The translations under genes and the position numbers were made by a program. From RPQJ01 sp031404015 (GTDB lineage Bacteria; Pseudomonadota; Gammaproteobacteria; Steroidobacterales; Steroidobacteraceae), in the NCBI GenBank assembly GCA_031404015.1, contig JANNGT010000066.1:1-13434 (forward strand): DNA of 13,434 bases, written 5' to 3'. The notes beneath the pieces were generated by a model that saw only the letters and a list, made by a program, of their open reading frames with translations, did not search any database and had not been told where the DNA came from. Each line of letters starts with the position of its first letter. Positions within the stretch are counted from its first letter, which is position 1. Positions 6,701 to 12,932 of this stretch are shown in pieces.

Positions 6701-7909
6701 TCAGACGCGCTCGATGATGGTGGCCGTGCCCATGCCCGCGCCCACGCACAGCGTGATCAGCGCGGTATTGAGGTCGCGGCGCTCGAGTTCGTCGAGCACG
6801 ATGCCTAAGATGATCGCACCGGTTGCGCCGAGCGGATGTCCCATCGCAATGGCGCCACCGTTGACGTTGACCTTGTCATGCGGCACGCCCATCGCGCGCA
6901 TGAAGCGCATCACTACGGAGGCAAACGCTTCGTTGACCTCGAACAGGTCGATGTCTGCGACGGTCATGCCGGCGCGCTTCAGCAGCTTCTGCGTGACGAG
7001 CGCGGGGCCCGTCAACATGATCGCAGGCTCGCTGCCGATCGACGTGAACGCGCGAATGCGTGCGCGCGGCTTGAGGCTGGCCTTGCTGCCGAAGCGCTTG
7101 CTGCCGATCAGCACGCCGGCCGCGCCATCGACGATGCCGCTCGAGTTCGCAGCCGTGTGGACATGGTTGATCGCATCGACCTGCGGGTACTTCATCTGCG
7201 CGACCGCATCGAAGCCCGCCTGCTCGCCCATCGTGGCAAACGCGGGCTTCAGGCTGGCCAGGCTTGCCAGCGTTGCATCCGGGCGCATGTGTTCGTCACG
7301 ATCGAGCATCACGCGACCGAGGATGTCTTTCACCGGGACGACCGACCTGGAGAACCGGCCTTCGGCCCAGGCGCTCGCGGCACGCCGTTGACTCTCGACG
7401 GCATAACCGTCCACATCCTCGCGCGTGTAGCCATCGAGCGTCGCGATGAGGTCCGCGCCCACACCCTGCGGCACGAAGTACGTGCTGTAGGCGACGGCCG
7501 GATCGGCCACCCACGCGCCGCCGTCCGCGCCGATCGGCACGCGTGACATCGACTCGACGCCGCCGGCGACCACGGCCTGTGACTGGCCGGACATGACCTG
7601 CGCAGCCGCGTTATTGACGGCTTCGAGACCCGACGCGCAAAAGCGATTGAGCTGCTGGCCAGGGACCGATTCATCGTAGCCCGCCACGAGTGCAGCCACG
7701 CGCGCGATGTCCGCACCCTGCTCGCCGATGGGCGAGACACAACCGAGCACCACGTCGTCGAGCAAGGTCGTATCGAGGTGGTTGCGATCGCGGACGGCCT
7801 GCAGCGTCTGCGCGGCGAGTTGGATGGGCGTGACGCTGTGCAGCGATCCGTCCGGCTTGCCACGGCCCCGCGGAGTGCGGACGTGGTCGTAGATGAAAGC
7901 GTCGGCCAT
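6701..7909 (-). CDS. Acetyl-CoA acyltransferase (thiolase)
   Basis: A 402-residue type II thiolase that cleaves 3-ketoacyl-CoA to acetyl- or propionyl-CoA and a shortened acyl-CoA. The nucleophile is C91 in NRFCASG. The other conserved blocks are NEAFA (326-330), H358 in GHPLGATG and C388 in LCVGAGMG. Length and motifs are complete. The frame is open up to 8005, but the Met at 7909 (MADAFIYDHVRTPRGRG) fits the family N-terminus and has GGAG about 10 nt upstream. It is the first gene of a four-gene minus-strand operon with the FadB-like protein, isomerase and kinase. The 145-nt gap to the CoA-transferase family gene upstream may hold its promoter, although none stands out. Confidence 0.96.
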   Translation of the reverse strand: MADAFIYDHVRTPRGRGKPDGSLHSVTPIQLAAQTLQAVRDRNHLDTTLLDDVVLGCVSPIGEQGADIARVAALVAGYDESVPGQQLNRFCASGLEAVNNAAAQVMSGQSQAVVAGGVESMSRVPIGADGGAWVADPAVAYSTYFVPQGVGADLIATLDGYTREDVDGYAVESQRRAASAWAEGRFSRSVVPVKDILGRVMLDRDEHMRPDATLASLASLKPAFATMGEQAGFDAVAQMKYPQVDAINHVHTAANSSGIVDGAAGVLIGSKRFGSKASLKPRARIRAFTSIGSEPAIMLTGPALVTQKLLKRAGMTVADIDLFEVNEAFASVVMRFMRAMGVPHDKVNVNGGAIAMGHPLGATGAIILGIVLDELERRDLNTALITLCVGAGMGTATIIERV

Positions 7910-7963
7910 GCGAGTGACTCCGGTCGGGCCACGCGGACGTTCACGCGCCGCGGGCGATACTGC

Positions 7964-8000
7964 AAAAATTGCGTGCTGGGGCGGGCAGTCTGGCCCGCCC
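7964..8000 (-). terminator. GC-rich hairpin with distal T-run between racemase-like gene and thiolase
   Basis: GGGCGGGC (7979-7986) pairs perfectly with GCCCGCCC (7993-8000) around a 6-nt loop. On the minus strand, TTTTT follows 10 nt after the stem (7964-7968). That spacing is longer than in a textbook intrinsic terminator. It may end transcription from the upstream racemase-like gene or act as an attenuator in the thiolase leader. Confidence 0.35.
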
Positions 8001-8054
8001 GCCATGATAAAGGACTGGTCACGGTCGCGTCAGCTGGCTGTCCGCCACCGGACG

Positions 8055-9197
8055 TCAGGCCAGCCCGCCGGCAGCCTGCAGTTGCTCGATCTCCACCGCG
8101 CTGAACCCCGCCTCGGCCAGCACGTCCACGCTGTCCGCGCCGGCACGGTGGGGCCCGTGCACCGGCGCGGCCGTGGAGCGACTGAAACGCGGCGCAGGCG
8201 CATGCTGCTCGACGCCATCCACCGTGATGAAGCTGCCGCGCGCGACGTTGTGCGGGTGCGCCGCCGCTTCGGCGAGACTCAGTACAGGTGCGGCGCAGGC
8301 ATCGGAGCCAGCGAAAATCGCGGCCCACTCGTCGCGCGTCCGGGTACGGACCGCCGCAGTGATCGCGGCGTGCGCGTTGGGCCAGTGCTTGCGGCTTGCG
8401 GGGTAGCCGGCGGCCAGAAACTTGCCGTCAAGGCCGAGCTTCTCGAGCAACAGCGAATAGAACTGCGGTTCGATCGCGCCGATCGCGAGGTACTTGCCGT
8501 CGCTCGTCTCGAAGGTGCCGTAATACGGGGCGGAACCGGCCAGCATGAGGTCGCCTGTCTCGTCGCGGAAGTGGCGATCGGTCGCACGAATCGAATAGAC
8601 GATGCTGAGCAGCGCGATCACGCCGTCGGTCATGGCGACATCGATCACCTGGCCCTTGCCGGAGCGCGAGGCTTCCAGCAGTGCGGCCAGCAATCCCGAG
8701 AGCAGCATCATGCCGCCGCCACCGAAATCCGCGACGAGGTTCAAAGGCGGCACCGGCTTGCCTCCGCGCTCGCCCATGAGGTGCAAAGCGCCCGTCAGCG
8801 CCAGGTAGTTGATGTCGTGCCCGGCCGATTGCGCGAGCGGACCGGATTGACCCCATCCCGTCATGCGGCCGTACACCAGCTTCGGGTTGCGCGCGAGGCA
8901 CACGTCCGGACCCACCCCGAGCCGCTCGGTGACGCCAGGCCGGAAGCCTTCGATCAGCGCATCCGCGCCGTCGATCAGGCGCAGCAAGGCCTCGATCCCT
9001 GCCGGGCTTTTCAGGTTCAACGCGATCGACTGGCGGTTGCGCAGCAGCGTATCCACCGGGGCCGGCTCCTGCGGCCCGGCTGATGCGCGATCCACGCGGA
9101 TCACGGTCGCGCCCATGTCGGCCAGCATCATGGCGCAGAAAGGCGCCGGGCCCAACCCCGCGAGTTCAATGATCCTGAAGCCGTGCAGCGGTCCCAT
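8055..9197 (-). CDS. CaiB/BaiF family protein, probable alpha-methylacyl-CoA racemase
   Basis: A 380-residue family III CoA-transferase fold protein. It carries the residues used by the Mycobacterium tuberculosis racemase MCR: R86 (EGFRPGV), H127 (AGHDINY), D157 (VADFGGGG) and E243 (AIEPQFY), matching R91, H126, D156 and E241. The His plus Asp/Glu pair epimerises the 2-methyl centre of acyl-CoAs such as pristanoyl-CoA or cholesterol and bile-acid side-chain CoA esters so that (S)-specific oxidases can act. The length also fits racemases. The start at 9197 is chosen because GAGG lies 8-11 nt upstream and the family motif (MGPLHGFRIIELAGLGP) begins there; the frame is open to 9245. It diverges from a second CoA-transferase gene across a 153-nt gap with a CRP-like site 33 nt upstream of this start. 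Confidence 0.9.
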   Translation of the reverse strand: MGPLHGFRIIELAGLGPAPFCAMMLADMGATVIRVDRASAGPQEPAPVDTLLRNRQSIALNLKSPAGIEALLRLIDGADALIEGFRPGVTERLGVGPDVCLARNPKLVYGRMTGWGQSGPLAQSAGHDINYLALTGALHLMGERGGKPVPPLNLVADFGGGGMMLLSGLLAALLEASRSGKGQVIDVAMTDGVIALLSIVYSIRATDRHFRDETGDLMLAGSAPYYGTFETSDGKYLAIGAIEPQFYSLLLEKLGLDGKFLAAGYPASRKHWPNAHAAITAAVRTRTRDEWAAIFAGSDACAAPVLSLAEAAAHPHNVARGSFITVDGVEQHAPAPRFSRSTAAPVHGPHRAGADSVDVLAEAGFSAVEIEQLQAAGGLA

Positions 9198-9230
9198 TCG
9201 TTCAATCCTCAAGGGTGGGTGGTGCGAGCG

Positions 9231-9246
9231 TGTGACCCGCATCACT
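9231..9246. promoter_or_regulatory. CRP/Vfr-type binding-site candidate
   Basis: TGTGA-CCCGCA-TCACT matches the CRP consensus TGTGA-N6-TCACA at nine of ten conserved positions with the correct 6-nt spacer. It lies between divergent CoA-transferase family genes, 33 nt upstream of the minus-strand start and about 105 nt upstream of the plus-strand start. CRP-family control of acyl-CoA catabolism would make sense, but no regulator gene is in the window and the match is by eye. Confidence 0.45.
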
Positions 9247-9250
9247 AGCT

Positions 9251-9294
9251 CGTCACTGGCGCGTCACTGGCGCGTCACTGGCGCGTCACTGGCG
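9251..9294. repeat. Four tandem 11-bp repeats in the divergent promoter region
   Basis: CGTCACTGGCG occurs four times without mismatch or spacer (9251, 9262, 9273 and 9284), followed by a partial CGTCGC. The 11-bp period is close to one helical turn, so bound proteins would line up on one face of the DNA. The array lies just beside the CRP-like site and upstream of a possible -10 box TATCCT (9312-9317) for the plus-strand gene. It could be an iterated operator or a slippage-generated microsatellite. Confidence 0.9.
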
Positions 9295-9350
9295 CGTCGC
9301 GCAGGGAAGCGTATCCTGCTGCGGCTTTCGAGTCTTGCCCGGGATGGACG

Positions 9351-10550
9351 ATGCTGCCGCTGCTGCAAGGAATTCGTGTCCTCGACTTCACGACCATCGT
9401 GCTGGGTCCGTATGCGACACAGACGCTCGGCGACCTGGGCGCCGACGTCGTCAAGATCGAACCATTAACAGGCGACCTGTTCCGCATGGTGCGCCCGGGC
9501 CGCTCGCGTTCGATGGGCGCAGGCTTCATCGGGTTCAACCGCAATAAGCGCTCGTTGGCGATCGACCTGAAACGCCCGGAATCACGCGCGGTTTTGGCGC
9601 GCCTGGTCGCCGGCGCCGACGCGGTCGTGCACAACATGCGGCCGAAAGCGGCGGAGGCACTGGGGCTTGCGTACGCCGAGTTGGCGCGAGTCAAGCCCGA
9701 CCTCGTTTATGCCTTCGCCGCGGGCTACGACCAGGCCGGGCCCAACGCGGACGAACCCGCCTACGACGACATCATCCAGGCCGCCTCGGGCGTCGCCGCG
9801 CTCAATGCCAATGCGAGCGGCGAGCCACGGTACCTGTCGACGATTCTCTGCGACAAGGTCGGCGGCCTCCACCTCGCCCTCGCGGTGGCCGCGGCGCTGG
9901 CCCATCGCGCACGCACGGGTGCCGGGTGCTGCATCGAGGCGCCCATGTTCGAAAGCTCCGTCGCCTTTTTGCTGACGGAACAACTGGGCGGCGAAACCTT
10001 CGTGCCCGCGCTCGGACCGACCGGTTACGACCGACTCGCCGCGCCGAATCGCAGACCCTACCGCACCAGCGACGGTTACATGGCCATCCTGCCGTACAAC
10101 GCGACGCACTGGGGCGCGTTCTTCGACTTGATCGGCCGGCCGGAACTCGCGCATTCGCCGCAGGTGCAGGATCCGGTGTTGCGCAGCCAGAGCGTGGACT
10201 CGCTGTACGCGATCATCACGGAGGTCGCGCCGACGCGCACGACGGACGAGTGGTTGCGCACTTTGCGCGCCGCAGACATTCCCTGCGCGCGAGTGAATTC
10301 GATCGGTGATTTGCTGCACGACCCCCATCTGCAGGCGACCGGCTTTTTCACCGAATACGATCACCCGACCGAAGGGCGGCTGCGCGGCACCCGCGCACCT
10401 TTCCGCTGGCATGGCGGCACCGAAACAAATGACAAGCCGGCGCCGCGGACGGGCGCAGACGGTCGCGCTGTGCTGCTCGAGGCCGGACTCAGCGAAATTG
10501 AGATTGACGGGCTGTTGCGCGAGAAGATCATCGCAGTGACAGCGGACTGA
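9351..10550 (+). CDS. Family III CoA-transferase (CaiB/BaiF)
   Basis: A 399-residue protein that probably moves CoA from one acyl group to another. The N-terminal core shows GIRVLDFTTIVLGPYATQ, then GADVVKIEP and RNKRSLAIDLK. D168 in ILCDKVGG is the position of the catalytic Asp that forms the aspartyl-CoA anhydride in formyl-CoA transferase. Residues matching the racemase His and Glu are not obvious here, unlike in the divergent neighbour, so the two family members should have different jobs: this one CoA activation of a free acid, the other epimerisation. The start ATG has GGGA about 8 nt upstream. The gene converges with the TIGR03084-like gene across 54 nt that contain only a weak 6-bp hairpin (10578-10600). 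The substrate is unknown. Confidence 0.9.
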   Translation: MLPLLQGIRVLDFTTIVLGPYATQTLGDLGADVVKIEPLTGDLFRMVRPGRSRSMGAGFIGFNRNKRSLAIDLKRPESRAVLARLVAGADAVVHNMRPKAAEALGLAYAELARVKPDLVYAFAAGYDQAGPNADEPAYDDIIQAASGVAALNANASGEPRYLSTILCDKVGGLHLALAVAAALAHRARTGAGCCIEAPMFESSVAFLLTEQLGGETFVPALGPTGYDRLAAPNRRPYRTSDGYMAILPYNATHWGAFFDLIGRPELAHSPQVQDPVLRSQSVDSLYAIITEVAPTRTTDEWLRTLRAADIPCARVNSIGDLLHDPHLQATGFFTEYDHPTEGRLRGTRAPFRWHGGTETNDKPAPRTGADGRAVLLEAGLSEIEIDGLLREKIIAVTAD

Positions 10551-10604
10551 GGGCTGGCAGCCGCGCGCAGCAGCCGCTTGAGTGGCGGCAGCGGACTCAA
10601 CTGA

Positions 10605-11429
10605 CTAGCTGCTCCGCTTGCAGCGCGTTCCAGGAGCCGGCGGCGTCTCGCGCGCGCCTGCAAAACACTGCGCGATCGCCATCCATTGCGTGGCGACATC
10701 GCCCGTCACACTCAACTGCGTGTCATGCACGTTGCGTGTCTGCGCGACGACCCTGCAGAAGTCGACGGCACTGCCTTCGACACGGTCCGTCGCCGTTGGA
10801 TCGTTCCATTCCCAGATGACGCCGGAGGGGCCCGTGAGCCGCACGTACGGCTTGCTCTCCGGCACGGGGAGCCGGTTGACCTTGAAGGTCCACCCGAACG
10901 TGTTGATGCCCATCACCGCGATGTTGCGCAAGCGGTCGTGTTCGACGCGATCGATGCCGAGCGCATCGAAAATCGCCTGGCCGTGCGCCCACGCCTCCAT
11001 TTGCCGCGCGCTGATGAACGAACGCGCGCTCATGTCAGGCCCCGCCCAGGCGAGCCGATGGTCGGGTGACATGGTTGCGTAAACATCCGCTAAGCGCTGA
11101 TATTGATCGCGCCAGCGCGCCAGCAGTTCGGTGCCGGCGCAACCCGCCAGCCACCGCCGCGAATATTCGATGAGCGAAATGCCTGCGCCGCGCGCCTGCA
11201 GGAGTTCGCCGAACAACGCCTGGACGTCGTCCCGGCTGCGCGCGGCCACTTCCGCAGCGTGATCAAAGAAATACAGATGGCCGAGGACGTCGTCGAAGGT
11301 CCATGCCTTGAATTGCGTGGGTGCGTGCCACGCTGCATCCGGCGCGGCGGTGAGCACAGCGTGCAGCGCAGCGCATTCGTCGCGAAAATCGTGCGCCTGG
11401 CTCAGCGCAACCGTGGGAGTGTCAGCCAT
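10605..11429 (-). CDS. TIGR03084-like metal-binding protein, DinB/maleylpyruvate isomerase fold
   Basis: A 274-residue soluble protein resembling the mycothiol-dependent maleylpyruvate isomerase N-terminal/DinB four-helix bundle. The likely metal ligands are H51 (LGHLYFFD), E145 and H149 (QMEAWAHG), spaced as in that fold. The second half (about 165-260), with SGVIWEWNDP and a helical end, fits the TIGR03084 group, which is often found near acyl-CoA metabolism genes. The biochemical role is not known. The start at 11429 has only a weak Shine-Dalgarno (GGAG, about 12 nt upstream). It is on the same strand as ftsZ, 110 nt after the ftsZ stop, but two hairpins lie in between. It marks one edge of the catabolic block. 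Confidence 0.75.
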   Translation of the reverse strand: MADTPTVALSQAHDFRDECAALHAVLTAAPDAAWHAPTQFKAWTFDDVLGHLYFFDHAAEVAARSRDDVQALFGELLQARGAGISLIEYSRRWLAGCAGTELLARWRDQYQRLADVYATMSPDHRLAWAGPDMSARSFISARQMEAWAHGQAIFDALGIDRVEHDRLRNIAVMGINTFGWTFKVNRLPVPESKPYVRLTGPSGVIWEWNDPTATDRVEGSAVDFCRVVAQTRNVHDTQLSVTGDVATQWMAIAQCFAGARETPPAPGTRCKRSS

Positions 11430-11454
11430 CGCAGTGATGCTCCGGTGCGCAGGA

Positions 11455-11501
11455 CAGAGCCAGGTGGAGACCCGGAGCAGGGAACCTCCACCTGGACTCT
11501 G
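11455..11501 (-). terminator. Second hairpin downstream of ftsZ
   Basis: CCAGGTGGAG (11460-11469) pairs perfectly with CTCCACCTGG (11486-11495); beyond a single bulged A, CAGAG (11455-11459) pairs with CTCTG (11497-11501). It follows the first hairpin by 3 nt in the ftsZ transcript and lies 26 nt before the TIGR03084-like start. There is no T-run. It may block read-through or stabilise the ftsZ mRNA end. Confidence 0.5.
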
Positions 11502-11504
11502 CGT

Positions 11505-11531
11505 GCCTTTCCCGGGGCTGGCGGGAAAGGC
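11505..11531 (-). terminator. First hairpin downstream of ftsZ
   Basis: GCCTTTCCCG (11505-11514) pairs perfectly with CGGGAAAGGC (11522-11531) around a 7-nt loop, starting 8 nt after the ftsZ stop codon. No T-run follows, because the next hairpin begins within 3 nt. In place of the GGGGTTA tract seen after ftsA, this gene has paired hairpins. It is likely a 3'-end structure of the ftsZ mRNA, perhaps relying on Rho or on processing. Confidence 0.5.
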
Positions 11532-11539
11532 GGCGGCGA

Positions 11540-12703
11540 TCAGTCGGCCTGCCGGCGCAGGAACGCCGGGATGTCGATGAAGTCTTCGCCGTGGGCGCTC
11601 AACCCATCACCGACGGCACGCGCGCGATCGCGCAGGCGCGGTGGCGTGTCGTAGGCCGCGTAGTCGGACGGGCTGATCGGCGCGCGACGCCGGTCGGCAC
11701 GACCCACGCCCTGCACGATCGTCGGCGGCTGCACGGCCTTTGCCACCGCGCGGCCGATGCCGGTCGCAACGACCGTCACGCGAATCTGGTCCGTCATGTC
11801 CGGGTCGATCACGTAGCCGACCACGACGGTCGCGTCATCCGAGGCGTATTGCTTCACGGTCTCGCCGACCGTGTGGAACTCGCTCGTGCGCAGGTCCATG
11901 CCGGCGGTGACGTTGATCAGCAGGCCGTGGGCGCCAGAGAGGTTCACGTCCTCGAGCAGCGGGCTCGAGATCGCGGCTTCCGCAGCGATGCGCGCGCGAC
12001 CTTCGCCGGAGGCGTGGCCCGAACCCATCATCGCCATGCCTGTCTCGGCCATCACGGTGCGCACGTCGGCGAAGTCGACGTTGATCATGCCGGGACGCGT
12101 GATCAGTTCCGCAATGCCCTGCACCGCGCCCTGCAGCACCTGGTTGGCGGTCTTGAACGCGTCGAGCAGCGTCGTGTCGCCGCCCAGCACGGTGAGCAGC
12201 TTCTGGTTCGGGATCGTGATCAGCGAGTCGACGTACTTGTGCAGCTCGGCGATGCCCTGGTCGGCGAGCGATGAGCGCTTGTTGCCTTCCATCTCGAACG
12301 GCTTCGTCACGACCGCGACCGTGAGGATGCCGAGTTCCTTGGCGACCTGCGCGACGATGGGCGCTGCGCCGGTGCCGGTGCCGCCACCCATGCCTGCCGT
12401 GATGAAGATCATGTCGGAGCCTTCGATCAGCTCGACGATGCGATCACGGTCTTCCATCGCAGCCGCACGGCCCACTTCGGGGTCAGCGCCGGCGCCGAGG
12501 CCTTTCGTGATGTTCGAGCCGATCTGCAGGCTGGCCTTGACCTTCGAATGCTTGAGCGCCTGCGCATCCGTGTTGATGCAAACGAAATCGACGCCTTCGA
12601 TGCCCGAATTGACCATGTGGGCCACGGCATTGCCGCCGCCGCCCCCCACGCCTACGACTTTGATGATTGCGCCCTGGTTTTCCGTGTCTGCGAGTACGAA
12701 CAT
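11540..12703 (-). CDS. ftsZ: Cell division GTPase FtsZ
   Basis: A 387-residue tubulin homologue that polymerises with GTP into the division ring. The nucleotide-binding start VVGVGGGGGNAV (16-27), the tubulin signature GGGTGTG (106-112) and the T7 catalytic loop NVDFADV (208-214) are intact. A short variable linker, rich in Arg and Pro (about 325-370), leads to the conserved C-terminal peptide DFIDIPAFLRRQ (374-385) that binds FtsA and ZipA. The length is typical of Gammaproteobacteria. The start at 12703 has GGAG about 12 nt upstream and gives the usual N-terminus; the frame is open to 12778. ftsA lies upstream on the same strand across an unusually long 229-nt gap full of repeats. Downstream the expected lpxC is replaced by catabolic genes. 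Confidence 0.99.
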   Translation of the reverse strand: MFVLADTENQGAIIKVVGVGGGGGNAVAHMVNSGIEGVDFVCINTDAQALKHSKVKASLQIGSNITKGLGAGADPEVGRAAAMEDRDRIVELIEGSDMIFITAGMGGGTGTGAAPIVAQVAKELGILTVAVVTKPFEMEGNKRSSLADQGIAELHKYVDSLITIPNQKLLTVLGGDTTLLDAFKTANQVLQGAVQGIAELITRPGMINVDFADVRTVMAETGMAMMGSGHASGEGRARIAAEAAISSPLLEDVNLSGAHGLLINVTAGMDLRTSEFHTVGETVKQYASDDATVVVGYVIDPDMTDQIRVTVVATGIGRAVAKAVQPPTIVQGVGRADRRRAPISPSDYAAYDTPPRLRDRARAVGDGLSAHGEDFIDIPAFLRRQAD

Positions 12704-12743
12704 GGTGTGCTGCTCCGTAAACAAAATAAGTAGATCGATGACC

Positions 12744-12779
12744 GCTATCGATAGCCCGGTGCGGTTGCCCGACCGCACC
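12744..12779 (-). promoter_or_regulatory. Palindrome and hairpin in the ftsZ leader
   Basis: GCTATCGATAGC (12744-12755) is a perfect 12-bp palindrome. Next to it GGTGCGGT (12758-12765) pairs with ACCGCACC (12772-12779) around a 6-nt loop. On the ftsZ sense strand the hairpin comes first, then the palindrome, then an AT-rich stretch containing TTATTTTGTTT, and then the ftsZ Shine-Dalgarno. Possible readings are an operator and promoter dedicated to ftsZ, or an attenuator. No convincing sigma70 promoter was found. Confidence 0.35.
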
Positions 12780-12815
12780 CCGAAATTCAGTGGGGCGTCT
12801 TCCGCCCTTCCCCTC

Positions 12816-12895
12816 TTCCTGCCCTTCCCCTCTTCCTGCCCTTCCTGCCCTTCCTGCCCTTCCTGCCCTTCCTGCTCTTCCTGCTCTTCCTGTCT
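12816..12895 (-). repeat. Tandem 9-bp polypurine/polypyrimidine repeat between ftsA and ftsZ
   Basis: TTCCTGCCC and close variants (TTCCTGCTC, TTCCTGTCT) occur seven times in a row at 12833-12895, with a further copy at 12816-12824. A 17-bp unit (CCCTTCCCCTCTTCCTG) is duplicated at 12805-12838. The ftsA-ftsZ sense strand is purine-rich, with GGGCAGGAA repeats that each contain a Shine-Dalgarno-like AGGA. No start codon close behind makes use of them. The strand asymmetry permits triplex (H-DNA) formation and copy-number slippage. Confidence 0.9.
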
Positions 12896-12898
12896 TCT

Positions 12899-12928
12899 AC
12901 TTCCGACTAACCCCTAACCCCTAACCCC
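12899..12928 (-). repeat. GGGGTTA heptamer tract after the ftsA stop codon
   Basis: Three C4 runs separated by TAA (12911-12928) give GGGGTTA repeats on the ftsA sense strand, starting 4 nt (GGAA) after the ftsA stop codon. The tract ends in GGGGTTAGTCGGAAGT (minus strand of 12899-12914). The identical 16-mer ends the tract at 1518-1533 after dciA, so the repeat is part of a longer conserved element. Confidence 0.9.
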
Positions 12929-12932
12929 TTCC

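Noticed and set aside
2589..8016. Shared 10-mer ATAAAGGACT at 2590-2598 and 8007-8016 as a common regulatory site
   Set aside because: Many chance pairs of identical 10-mers are expected in 13 kb, and the surrounding bases differ.
7893..9083. A 396-codon plus-strand open frame across the thiolase leader and the racemase-like gene
   Set aside because: Antisense shadow of the racemase-like gene with low-complexity Arg/His composition; the minus-strand product has all family residues.
9251..9294. CRISPR array
   Set aside because: The units are 11 bp and directly abutting, with no spacers and no cas genes. The 9-bp array at 12833-12895 fails for the same reasons.
11871..12917. A 348-codon plus-strand open frame opposite ftsZ that ends in Ser/Cys/Pro repeats
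   Set aside because: It is the antisense of ftsZ plus a translation of the 9-bp repeat array. The Cys-Pro-Ser repeats reflect the DNA repeat and not a protein.
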